A stretch of DNA of 19,515 nt from Treponema sp. UBA3819. Its GTDB lineage: Bacteria > Spirochaetota > Spirochaetia > Treponematales > Treponemataceae. The notes below the pieces were generated by a model. That model made no database searches. It had not been told where the DNA came from and saw only the letters and a list, made by a program, of their open reading frames with translations. The stretch lies in contig DFDV01000152.1 in the NCBI GenBank assembly GCA_002369025.1, forward strand, positions 1 through 19,515. The letters run 5' to 3'. The position numbers and the translations under genes are program-made. Below, in pieces: positions 1-7,105 of this stretch (position 1 is its first letter; each line of letters opens with the position of its first letter).

Positions 1-2373
1 AAAGAAGGTAAACTTAAAAAACATGATGGCGTTATCATAACAGACTTGCCCGGCATCTATTCACTTTCTCCCTACACGCTGGAAGAAGTTGTTGCCCGTA
101 ACTATCTGGTTGGCGAACGTCCGGATGCAATCCTCAATATCGTGGACGGCACAAACTTGGAACGCAACCTCTACCTCACCACACAGCTGGTGGAACTGGG
201 CATTCCCGTGGTTGTTGCGCTTAACATGATGGACTTAGTTAAGAAGGCTGGCGACAAGATTGACGTTGCAGAACTTTCCCGTCAGTTGGGCTGCAAAATC
301 GTAGAGATTTCCGCACTTAAAGGTGATGGAGTAATGGAAGCCGCAGAAGAAGCAATCAAAGCGGCCAAAGAAACAAAGACCATTCCTCAGCATACTTTCT
401 CCGGTCCGGTAGAACATGCCATCGCTCATATTGAAGAAGTTGTGGTTCACGATTTACCGGAAGAACAGCAGCGCTGGTATGCCCTCAAAGTCTTTGAGCG
501 TGATGAAAAAGTTCTGGAAATGCTCAAGATTCCCCAGGACAAAATTGACCATGTAGAAAAAGACATTACTGCAGCGGAAAAAGAACTGGATGACGACGCA
601 GAAAGCATCATCACCAATGAACGCTACATCTACATTGCAGGTATCCTCAAGTCCAGCTACAAAAAAGTGAATGCAGGCAAACTTTCTTCCTCAGATAAGA
701 TTGACCGCGTCGTTACAAACCGCTGGCTGGGTCTGCCCATTTTTGCCTGTGTTATGTTTCTTGTCTATTGGATTTCCATGGTGGGAATCGGTGCATCAGC
801 AACTGACTGGGCAAATGACGGCCTCTTTGGTGACGGCTGGCATCTCTTTGGTATCGGCACAAGTGCATACGAAGAAGAAGCAGAACTGTACGGAGAGGCT
901 TCAATTGCCGCAGACGCCTATGCTGGACTCGATGTAGAAGCAGAAGACTTTAATGCAGACGTCGCACTTGCCACCCTTCAGTCTTATGTACCAGAAGCTC
1001 AGAAAGCAAAGTATATAATTGAAGACGAAGAAACACTGGAAGAAAAGGAATTCGTCATATATTACGACACAATTCCCGAAGACGCCAGTGATGATGTAAT
1101 TCCTATGACTTATAAAGATGCCGTTGCATATTTTGCTGAAAAAGGTTTTGATGCGCCTGACCCCGCAAATTACGGCGTATGGGTACCCGGCATTCCTGTT
1201 ATCGTGGAATCTGCACTGGACGCAATCGGTTGTGCCGACTGGCTCAAAGGCCTGATTCTGGACGGTATCGTAGCCGGTGTGGGCGCAGTCCTTGGCTTTG
1301 TTCCTCAGATGCTGGTCCTCTTCCTCATGCTTGCCTTCCTTGAAGCCTGCGGTTACATGGCTCGAATTGCATTCGTTCTTGACCGTATTTTCCGCAAGTT
1401 TGGTCTTTCCGGAAAGTCATTTATTCCTATGCTCGTCGGCACAGGCTGTGGCGTTCCCGGCGTTATGGCAAGCCGCACGATAGAAAACGAACGCGACCGC
1501 CGTATGACCATTATGACAACCACCTTCATTCCTTGCGGTGCAAAAGTTCCATTCATCGCAATGGTTGCAGGCGCAATCTTCGGCGGAGCTGCCTGGGTTG
1601 CAACATCAGCTTACTTCATCGGCATGGCCGCAATCATAATCTCAGGCGTAATGCTCAAAAAGACAAAGATGTTCGCTGGAAATCCGGCACCTTTCGTAAT
1701 GGAGCTCCCGGCTTATCACATGCCGACACTGAGCAATGTTCTTCGCTCAATGTGGGAGCGCGGCTGGTCATTCATCAAAAAGGCCGGAACAATCATCCTT
1801 CTTTCAACAATCGTCGTATGGTTCACAAGTTTCTTCGGCTGGACGGAAGAAGGATTCGGAATGCTTAGTGAAGATCAGCTTGACTCTTCAATCCTTGCCA
1901 AAATCGGTTCCTGCATCGCATGGATTTTTGCTCCTTTGGGCTGGGGAAACTGGCAGGCAGCCGTGGCTTCAATCACAGGTCTTGTGGCAAAGGAAAACAT
2001 CGTCGGTACAATGGGCATCCTCTACGGAAGCGGAGAACTTTCAGCTTATCAGGCAATGGCACAGGCCTTCACAAGCGTGGCCGGCTTCTCATTCCTGGTC
2101 TTCAACCTGCTCTGTGCTCCCTGTTTTGCGGCAATCGGTGCAATCAAGCGCGAAATGAACAACGCAAAGTGGACATGGTTTGCCATTGGCTATGAGTGTG
2201 GTTTTGCATACGTCATTGCTTTCCTCATCAATCAGTTTGGCAAACTCTTCACTGGCAACGTAAACATCATCGGACTGATTCTTGCCCTTGCTGCTCTAGC
2301 CTGCATGATTTACATGCTCTTCTTCAAGAAATACACCGAAGCAACAACGCTCACGGTAAAGACGGAAAAGTAA
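1..2373 (+). CDS. feoB: Ferrous iron transport protein B (FeoB), 5' end outside window
   Basis: Inner-membrane Fe(II) permease with a cytosolic N-terminal G domain. The reading frame is open from base 1, so the gene begins upstream; 790 codons are visible. The P-loop (G1) and probably G2 are missing from the window. The first visible motif is G3 (DLPGIYSLSPYT), then G4 (NMMD) and G5 (SALKG). A helical linker follows, then a polytopic membrane region with typical FeoB signatures: GTGCGVPGVMASR, the stretch beginning PFVMELPAYHMP, LVAKENIVGTMG and LLCAPCFAAIGAIKRE. Between the first membrane helix and the GVWVPGIP segment lies an acidic, non-hydrophobic insertion of about 100 residues (about 860-1170). 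The next gene starts one base after the stop and encodes a FeoB-associated domain, which supports an feo operon. A feoA would be expected upstream but cannot be seen. Identity is secure. Confidence 0.97.
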   Translation, partial: KEGKLKKHDGVIITDLPGIYSLSPYTLEEVVARNYLVGERPDAILNIVDGTNLERNLYLTTQLVELGIPVVVALNMMDLVKKAGDKIDVAELSRQLGCKIVEISALKGDGVMEAAEEAIKAAKETKTIPQHTFSGPVEHAIAHIEEVVVHDLPEEQQRWYALKVFERDEKVLEMLKIPQDKIDHVEKDITAAEKELDDDAESIITNERYIYIAGILKSSYKKVNAGKLSSSDKIDRVVTNRWLGLPIFACVMFLVYWISMVGIGASATDWANDGLFGDGWHLFGIGTSAYEEEAELYGEASIAADAYAGLDVEAEDFNADVALATLQSYVPEAQKAKYIIEDEETLEEKEFVIYYDTIPEDASDDVIPMTYKDAVAYFAEKGFDAPDPANYGVWVPGIPVIVESALDAIGCADWLKGLILDGIVAGVGAVLGFVPQMLVLFLMLAFLEACGYMARIAFVLDRIFRKFGLSGKSFIPMLVGTGCGVPGVMASRTIENERDRRMTIMTTTFIPCGAKVPFIAMVAGAIFGGAAWVATSAYFIGMAAIIISGVMLKKTKMFAGNPAPFVMELPAYHMPTLSNVLRSMWERGWSFIKKAGTIILLSTIVVWFTSFFGWTEEGFGMLSEDQLDSSILAKIGSCIAWIFAPLGWGNWQAAVASITGLVAKENIVGTMGILYGSGELSAYQAMAQAFTSVAGFSFLVFNLLCAPCFAAIGAIKREMNNAKWTWFAIGYECGFAYVIAFLINQFGKLFTGNVNIIGLILALAALACMIYMLFFKKYTEATTLTVKTEK

Positions 2374-2374
2374 A

Positions 2375-2809
2375 TTGGGTACTTTCATTGTAGGCATCAT
2401 TCTGGTGGCTGTTGTTTCAGCCATCATTGTGAGCCAGGTAAAAAACAAAAAGAAAGGAAAATCCTCATGCGGCGGTAATTGTGCCCATTGCGCTGCCGCC
2501 TGCCATGGGGCTCATGGGGGGGAGGTCTCCCCCTCGCTCCAGCCTGCGGGGCAGTCTTCCGCTACCCCCTCTGCGGGCTCAGACGCCGCCCGCAAGGCCT
2601 GCTCCACAATTCTGGAAATTGATGGCATGATGTGCGGTATGTGCGAAAGCCACATCAATGATGCCATTCGCAACAATTTTTCTGTAAAAAGCGTAAAATC
2701 TTCCCACAAGACAGGTATCTGCCAGATAATCAGTGACAGTCCCTTGGATGAAGAAAAACTCCGCAGCGTCATTTCCGCCACGGGCTACAGGGTAAAATCC
2801 TTAGGCTAA
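2375..2809 (+). CDS. FeoB-associated Cys-rich membrane domain fused to HMA metal-binding domain
   Basis: A 144-residue protein in two parts. Residues 1-45 match the small FeoB-associated Cys-rich membrane family: one hydrophobic helix (about 4-20), a KNKKKGKSS basic patch, then Cys at 32, 36, 39 and 43. Residues 73-144 form a heavy-metal-associated (ferredoxin-like) domain with the metal-binding loop GMMCGMC (C87, C90). The linker (about 45-75, rich in S/P/G/A) is encoded by a GC-rich block unlike its surroundings. The start is TTG one base after the feoB stop, so translation is probably coupled to feoB; no in-frame ATG precedes the membrane helix. The product is probably a membrane-tethered metal-handling partner of FeoB. 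Which metal the HMA part binds is unknown, as that loop usually binds Cu(I) or other soft metals. The gene overlaps the convergent gene by 9 bases. Confidence 0.88.
   Translation: MGTFIVGIILVAVVSAIIVSQVKNKKKGKSSCGGNCAHCAAACHGAHGGEVSPSLQPAGQSSATPSAGSDAARKACSTILEIDGMMCGMCESHINDAIRNNFSVKSVKSSHKTGICQIISDSPLDEEKLRSVISATGYRVKSLG
2507..2599 (+). repeat. GC-rich hairpin block inside the fusion gene
   Basis: A strongly GC-rich stretch encodes exactly the linker between the two domains of the gene. It holds three tandem inverted repeats: a 7-bp stem with a 2-base loop (2518-2524/2527-2533), CTGC/GCAG with a 3-base loop (2544-2554), and a perfect 7-bp stem TGCGGGC/GCCCGCA with a 9-base loop (2572-2578/2588-2594). 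It shares words (TCGCTCCA, CCTGCGG, CGCTACC) with the GC-rich element at 11413-11487. It may be a dispersed palindromic element that inserted in frame; a second genomic copy is needed to call it a repeat. Confidence 0.45.
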
Positions 2810-3943
2810 AGCCTGCGCTAAATCAGCAATCAGGTCGTCTGCATTTTCTATGCCTACAGAAAGCCGCAGAGTCCGGCCTGTAATGCCGTTTTTCAGCCGC
2901 AGGGCTTCCGGCACTTCTGCATGGGTCTGAGTAAGGGGATAGGTAATCAGCGTTTCCACACCGCCCAGGCTTTCTGCAAACTGAATCAGTTCTACAGAGC
3001 CCAGCACTTTTTTTGCCGTCTCCTCATCCTTTACGTCAAAGGTCAGCATGCCGCCAAAGCCGGTTGCCTGTTTTTTCATAATTTCGTGACCGGGATGTTC
3101 AGGCAGCCCCGGGTAGAGCACCTTTGTTACTGCCGGCTGTTCTTTTAGCCAGTAAGCAATTTTAAGCGCATTCTGCTGGGCTTTTTCCATACGCAGAGCC
3201 AGAGTCTTAATGCCTCGCAATATCAGCCAGGAGTCAAATGGCGAAAGTCCCGCGCCAGTTGTCTTGATGAGGTAGCGCAGTCTTTCCTGAATGTCGCTTC
3301 TTTTTGTTACCAGAAAACCTGCCAGCGTATCATTGTGTCCGCCCAGATATTTTGTCCCGCTGTGTACCACAATATCCGCTCCCAAAGTCAGCGGTTTCTG
3401 AAAATAGGGCGACAAAAATGTGTTGTCCACAATCAGCAGAATATTGTGACTGCGGGCAATTTCAGATACCTTTTTCAAATCAGTAACATGCATCATGGGA
3501 TTAGTCGGCGTTTCAAGGTAGAGGGCTTTTGTTTCCGGCTTAATCAGGGATTCAATGTCATCACTGCTAAAATCAGCGCGGGTAAAGCCAATGCCGTTCT
3601 TTGCAGAAACAGCATCAAAAAGCCGGATTGAACCGCCATACAAATCAGAGTCAATCACCAGATGGTCGCCCGGGCTGAACAATTCCATAAGCAGGGAAAT
3701 AGCGGCCATACCGGAAGAAAGTGCAAATGCGTCAATTCCTTCTTCCAGCTGGGCAAGAACTTTTTCCACCTGTTCCCGTGTAGGATTCTGCAGGCGTGAA
3801 TAATCAAAACCAGTAGACTGCCCGACCGCAGGATGAGCATAAGTTGCCGTCTGATAAATGGGAAAACTTACCGCTCCATAGTGTTTGTCTTTGTTATCTT
3901 TTTTTTCCAGATGAATACATTTTGTTTCCGGTGCAAACTTCAT
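2801..3943 (-). CDS. Trans-sulfuration PLP enzyme (cystathionine gamma-synthase/lyase family)
   Basis: A 380-residue fold-type I PLP enzyme of the Cys/Met metabolism family, cytosolic, acting in interconversion of cysteine, homocysteine and methionine. Visible features: the phosphate-binding Tyr/Arg pair of YSRLQNPTR (Y48, R50), SSGMAA (77-81), the ring-stacking Tyr of LYGG (Y102), ETPTNP (144-149), VDNTF with D173 contacting the pyridine nitrogen, the Schiff-base lysine in HSGTKYLGGHND (K198), and the C-terminal LRLSVGIE. Length is normal for the family. Sequence alone does not separate gamma-synthase (MetB), gamma-lyase and beta-lyase (MetC/PatB-like), so no symbol is given. The start ATG has a GGGAG Shine-Dalgarno six bases away. 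The promoter carries the same 19-base element as the promoter of the upstream ABC operon. It converges on the Feo fusion gene with stops overlapping by 9 bases. Confidence 0.93.
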   Translation of the reverse strand: MKFAPETKCIHLEKKDNKDKHYGAVSFPIYQTATYAHPAVGQSTGFDYSRLQNPTREQVEKVLAQLEEGIDAFALSSGMAAISLLMELFSPGDHLVIDSDLYGGSIRLFDAVSAKNGIGFTRADFSSDDIESLIKPETKALYLETPTNPMMHVTDLKKVSEIARSHNILLIVDNTFLSPYFQKPLTLGADIVVHSGTKYLGGHNDTLAGFLVTKRSDIQERLRYLIKTTGAGLSPFDSWLILRGIKTLALRMEKAQQNALKIAYWLKEQPAVTKVLYPGLPEHPGHEIMKKQATGFGGMLTFDVKDEETAKKVLGSVELIQFAESLGGVETLITYPLTQTHAEVPEALRLKNGITGRTLRLSVGIENADDLIADLAQALA

Positions 3944-3992
3944 TTTAAACTCCCAAAAAACTCACTCCAACGGTTGAGCAAGATGCAGGAAA

Positions 3993-4021
3993 ATACTAAT
4001 GTATAAAACCTAGTAAGTCAA
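3993..4021 (-). promoter_or_regulatory. Sigma-70-type promoter of the trans-sulfuration gene
   Basis: On the minus strand TTGACT (4016-4021), a 17-base spacer and TAGTAT (3993-3998) precede the PLP enzyme gene. The predicted transcript starts near 3986 and has a leader of about 43 bases containing the GGGAG ribosome binding site. The promoter lies between the ATPase stop (4036) and the start of the gene (3943), so the gene can be expressed apart from the ABC operon. The -35 box is inside the shared 19-base element. Confidence 0.6.
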
Positions 4022-4026
4022 TAGGA
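4008..4026. promoter_or_regulatory. Putative operator, copy 1 (shared 19-base element)
   Basis: ACCTAGTAAGTCAATAGGA on the plus strand. It matches the element at 8166-8184 in 18 of 19 positions, in the same orientation relative to the gene, and overlaps the -35 box in both places. The ends are dyad-like (CCTA...TAGG), as expected for a dimeric repressor. Identity extends well past the -35 hexamer, which favours a regulator site over chance promoter similarity. Confidence 0.6.
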
Positions 4027-4035
4027 AATACCGGA

Positions 4036-4788
4036 CTAAATTTCGTATTCAATGCGGCGGAGAACACGCTGCAGGAATTGTCTGGTTCTTTCTTCTTTAG
4101 GATTGTTAAAAATATCCCGGCTGCTTCCCTTTTCTACGACAATGCCACCGTCCATAAAGACTACCTGCGAAGCAACTTCTTCGGCAAAACTCATTTCGTG
4201 GGTAACTACAATCATCGTAGTTCCTTCTTTTGCCAGTTCCTTTATGACGCCCAGTACTTCACCAACCAGTTCCGGGTCAAGGGCAGAGGTTGGTTCATCA
4301 AAAAGCACTACATCCGGATTGGGAGCAATGGCCCGGGCAATGCCTACCCGCTGCTGCTGACCGCCGGAAAGCTGTGAAGGATAAAAATCCTTGCGTTCCA
4401 GAAGACCTACTTTTTCCAGAGCCTTTTCTGCGATGGCCCGGGCCTCCTCTTTGGGAACTTTACGCGCCGTCACCAGGCCTTCCATTACGTTTTCCAGTGC
4501 CGTTTTATTTGTAAAAAGATTGTAATTCTGGTAGACAAAACCTGTCTTACGGCGTACATTCAGAATTGTTTTTTTGTGGGCGTGGGCAAGACTGGTTTTT
4601 ATTTCATCAAATTCCAGCTGTCCGTCATCTGCTGTTTCCAGAAAGTCAATTGTCCTGAGCAGAGTAGTTTTTCCTGAGCCGGAGGGACCTAAAATGACTA
4701 CAACATCGCCTTTTTCTACAGTCAGGTCTACACCCTTCAGGATTTCATTTTTTCCGAATGATTTTCTTACGTTGGTCACTTTCAGCAT
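4036..4788 (-). CDS. Amino-acid ABC transporter ATP-binding protein
   Basis: A 250-residue ATPase that drives the importer encoded just upstream. Motifs in order: Walker A GPSGSGKT (34-41), Q-loop YQN (86-88), signature LSGGQQQR (140-147), Walker B VVLFDEP (160-166) with the D-loop SALD, and H-loop VVTHE (H197). The sequence style (FLE after Walker A, LSGGQQQRV, THEM) is that of the polar amino-acid group (GlnQ/HisP/TcyN). The start codon lies one base after the stop of the upstream permease, and its GGAGG ribosome binding site is embedded in the last codons of that permease, so translation is coupled. It is the last gene of the operon; I see no terminator after it. Cystine or another sulfur amino acid is a candidate substrate from context only. 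Confidence 0.95.
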   Translation of the reverse strand: MLKVTNVRKSFGKNEILKGVDLTVEKGDVVVILGPSGSGKTTLLRTIDFLETADDGQLEFDEIKTSLAHAHKKTILNVRRKTGFVYQNYNLFTNKTALENVMEGLVTARKVPKEEARAIAEKALEKVGLLERKDFYPSQLSGGQQQRVGIARAIAPNPDVVLFDEPTSALDPELVGEVLGVIKELAKEGTTMIVVTHEMSFAEEVASQVVFMDGGIVVEKGSSRDIFNNPKEERTRQFLQRVLRRIEYEI

Positions 4789-4789
4789 A

Positions 4790-5497
4790 TCATTTTCCTC
4801 CTGCAGTCTTATACAGACCTGCCTCTTTTTCCCAAACCTTAAAGAGATACTGTACCACCGAACAAATGATGATATAGATTACAAATATATCCAGATACGA
4901 CTCCAGGTAGTTGTAGCCGTACGATGCTTCAATTTTTGCTACGGCGGTTACATCCTTTACCGTCATCATAAAGGCCAGGGATGTATTTTTTATCAGAGTT
5001 ACCGTAGCATTACAGATGTTTGGCAGGGCCGCCGTAAGTGCCTGCGGAATGATAATCCTGCGGTAGGTCTGTGCATAGGTGAGTCCGCTGGTAAATCCCG
5101 CTTCCAGCTGACCCTTGTTTATCGTGAGCAGTGCCGAGCGGAAGACTTCAGAAAGGGTTGCCGCCGTGTTCAGGGAAAACACAATAAAAGCATACCAGAT
5201 AGGATTGAGCGAAAAGACATCAAAAGAACTTCCGCTGCTTTTTACCCATGCATTCAAAAGTGACGGAAAGAGTGAATATACTACCAGAATCTGCAGGACA
5301 ACCGGCGTTCCCCTGATAAAGGAAACATAGGCTGCGCTTATCTGGCTCAAAATTTTAGTCTTGTGGATGCGCGAAATGGCAATCAAAAATCCCAGGACGC
5401 TTCCCGCAAGCAGGGCCACAATCGTAATCAGCAGAGTAGTAGGAACTGCCTTCCAGAGCAGAAAAAATGTCTTCAGTAAAAATGATATGTCAAACAT
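4790..5497 (-). CDS. Amino-acid ABC transporter permease (HisM/GlnP family), first of two
   Basis: A 235-residue inner-membrane permease. It has hydrophobic segments at about 15-42, 53-80, 98-115 and 203-220, and the EAA loop that docks the ATPase (about 130-155: QLEAGFTSGLT through IIIPQA). The ATG is preceded by AGGAGG at good spacing. It sits 15 bases after the second permease gene and 1 base before the ATPase start. Pairing with a second, different permease suggests a heterodimeric membrane channel, as in HisQM or the TcyLM cystine importer. No truncation or odd residues seen. Confidence 0.93.
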   Translation of the reverse strand: MFDISFLLKTFFLLWKAVPTTLLITIVALLAGSVLGFLIAISRIHKTKILSQISAAYVSFIRGTPVVLQILVVYSLFPSLLNAWVKSSGSSFDVFSLNPIWYAFIVFSLNTAATLSEVFRSALLTINKGQLEAGFTSGLTYAQTYRRIIIPQALTAALPNICNATVTLIKNTSLAFMMTVKDVTAVAKIEASYGYNYLESYLDIFVIYIIICSVVQYLFKVWEKEAGLYKTAGGK

Positions 5498-5512
5498 TAT
5501 TTTCCTCCTGCC

Positions 5513-6214
5513 TTATACTGTTTTTCTGCCTTTAGAAAAGTTTTTTTCCAGCTGCTTAAAGATACGCTCAAAGGCAATGGTCAGCACCCAGTAAATGATT
5601 GCCAGTGCTGTATAGGTTTCCAGCGCATAGGCTCCAAAATTAATGCTCACAAAGAGGTTTCCTTTTCCCATCACGTCAATCAGGCCGATGGTAAAAGCAA
5701 GGGAACCTTCCTTCAACAGTGCAATAAAAGAATTTCCCAGGTTTGGAATGGAAACCACAAAAGCCTGGGGAAGCAAAATCCTTGTGAATGCCTGGGCTTC
5801 TGTGAGTCCGCTGGTAAGGGCTGCTTCCCTTTGTCCTGCAGGTACGGCAAGGTAACTTGACCGCATGATTTCTGCTGCGCTCGCACTAAAAAGCAGACCC
5901 AGGGCTGTAATCACGTAAAAGGATTTTGCCCAGTCATTTATATCAATTTCAAACAATGCCCAGAAAAGGGTGGGCAGGCCATAAAAAATGACAAAAAGCA
6001 TGACGATGGAAGGCGTACAGCGGAAGGCATTGATAATGAATCCCGCTGTTTTTCTCTGCCACCTTCGCTTGGAAAGTCGTGCCCGGGCAAGAAAGAAGCC
6101 AAGGGTCAGACCCACCGCCATTGTGCCGGCCAGAATTCCGAATGTAACGGAAAGGTAGGGCAGCAGTGTCGGTAATATTTCTAGTATTTTTGCAGGGTAA
6201 AAGGGTCTGTCCAT
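5513..6214 (-). CDS. Amino-acid ABC transporter permease (HisM/GlnP family), second of two
   Basis: A 233-residue permease with a short N-terminal periplasmic segment, hydrophobic spans at about 14-43, 60-87, 99-115 and 200-216, and the EAA loop (about 128-153: GQREAALTSGLT through ILLPQA). It is clearly homologous to, but different from, the permease encoded immediately after it, so the two probably form a heterodimer. The start ATG has a GAGGAG ribosome binding site; the gene begins 20 bases after the binding-protein stop. The C-terminus is basic (LEKNFSKGRK), consistent with a cytosolic end. Confidence 0.93.
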   Translation of the reverse strand: MDRPFYPAKILEILPTLLPYLSVTFGILAGTMAVGLTLGFFLARARLSKRRWQRKTAGFIINAFRCTPSIVMLFVIFYGLPTLFWALFEIDINDWAKSFYVITALGLLFSASAAEIMRSSYLAVPAGQREAALTSGLTEAQAFTRILLPQAFVVSIPNLGNSFIALLKEGSLAFTIGLIDVMGKGNLFVSINFGAYALETYTALAIIYWVLTIAFERIFKQLEKNFSKGRKTV

Positions 6215-6234
6215 GGCTATCTCCTCGCAAGGCC

Positions 6235-7056
6235 TTATTTCAGCAGGGCGGAAACATCCTCGCCAAAGTACTGAATTGCCAGCTTAGATACAGTGCCGTC
6301 TTTTTTCAGCTGCTCAATTGCCCTGTCGTATGCATCGGCAAATTTCTGCTGCTTGCGGTTAAAGAGCGGCCAGGTTGGAATGCCCTTGTAAGTGATGTAA
6401 GTAAGCTTGTCCTTGTACTGGGCATAGGGGGCGCCTTCTACAAGCACGTTGTTCTGGAATGACAGCTTAATGTCCACATAGGCATCATAGCGGCCTTCGT
6501 TTACCCATACATAACCGTCAGTTGCGCCAAACTGATCACCAGCAACCAGTTTTACCTGTGCATCTGGATGTGACTTGTTGTATTCGTCAATAACAGTGTA
6601 CTGAGCGTTTGCGGCGCCAATCGGTACCAGTTTGCCAGAAAACTTTGCAAAAGAAGGCAAGTCGTGAATTTTGTCTGCCGTATCACTTCTGATGACAATA
6701 CCGATAACGCTTGCACCAATCGGATTCTTGGGGAAGATGTACTTCTTTCTGCGTTCATCTGTAACCCATACACCCTTTGTACCTACATCATACTTTCCCT
6801 GCAGAACGCCAATGAGCAAATCATCGTCAGAAGTAGGATGATACTCAAACTCGTACTCAGGCAGCAGCTTGTCCACTTCTTTCAGAACGGCCACTTCAAA
6901 ACCGTCAGACTCGCCTTTATCATTCACAAAATCGTAGGGCTTGTAGTAGTTTGTGTGAGCCACACGAATCTTCTGAACCTTTACCTTTTTTTCCTTTGCA
7001 GTTGCTGAACCAAAAGCCAGTGCAATGATTGCAATTCCCAAAATCACCTTTTTCAT
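6235..7056 (-). CDS. Periplasmic amino-acid-binding protein (family 3 solute-binding)
   Basis: A 273-residue binding protein that delivers substrate to the two permeases encoded next. The chosen start is ATG at 7056 because an AGAGG ribosome binding site precedes it and a clear Sec signal follows (MKKVILGIAIIALAFGSATA, likely cut after residue 20). A longer frame reaching 7143 would run into the preceding gene and bury this signal. No lipobox Cys is present, so the protein should be free in the periplasm. Family features are the N-terminal IRVAHTNYYKPYDFVND and GFEVAVLKEV (DGFEV in place of the usual GFDVD), and the ligand carboxylate-binding Arg region TDERRKKY. The ligand cannot be read from sequence; a sulfur or methylated amino acid is proposed only from the operon and its operator. 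Confidence 0.92.
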   Translation of the reverse strand: MKKVILGIAIIALAFGSATAKEKKVKVQKIRVAHTNYYKPYDFVNDKGESDGFEVAVLKEVDKLLPEYEFEYHPTSDDDLLIGVLQGKYDVGTKGVWVTDERRKKYIFPKNPIGASVIGIVIRSDTADKIHDLPSFAKFSGKLVPIGAANAQYTVIDEYNKSHPDAQVKLVAGDQFGATDGYVWVNEGRYDAYVDIKLSFQNNVLVEGAPYAQYKDKLTYITYKGIPTWPLFNRKQQKFADAYDRAIEQLKKDGTVSKLAIQYFGEDVSALLK

Positions 7057-7083
7057 AATAATACCTCTCTTGTTATATATTTT

Positions 7084-7098
7084 TACTCTCTCCGAGTA
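7084..7098 (-). promoter_or_regulatory. Small intergenic hairpin before the binding-protein gene
   Basis: In the 49-base gap between the URO-D-like gene and the binding-protein gene, TACTC and GAGTA form a 5-bp stem with a 5-base loop, followed on the minus strand by AAAAA rather than a T-run. It is therefore not a terminator. Such hairpins can mark RNA processing or stability boundaries ahead of highly expressed binding proteins, but this one is weak. Confidence 0.25.
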
Positions 7099-7105
7099 TC
7101 CTCTG

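Noticed and set aside
2803..2814. AGGCTAAAGCCT as a bidirectional terminator
   Set aside because: The stem is only five pairs with a two-base loop and there is no T-run on either side.
4574..5263. 229-codon plus-strand frame across the ATPase and permease genes
   Set aside because: It lies opposite two well-supported conserved genes and its translation shows no membrane or domain pattern.
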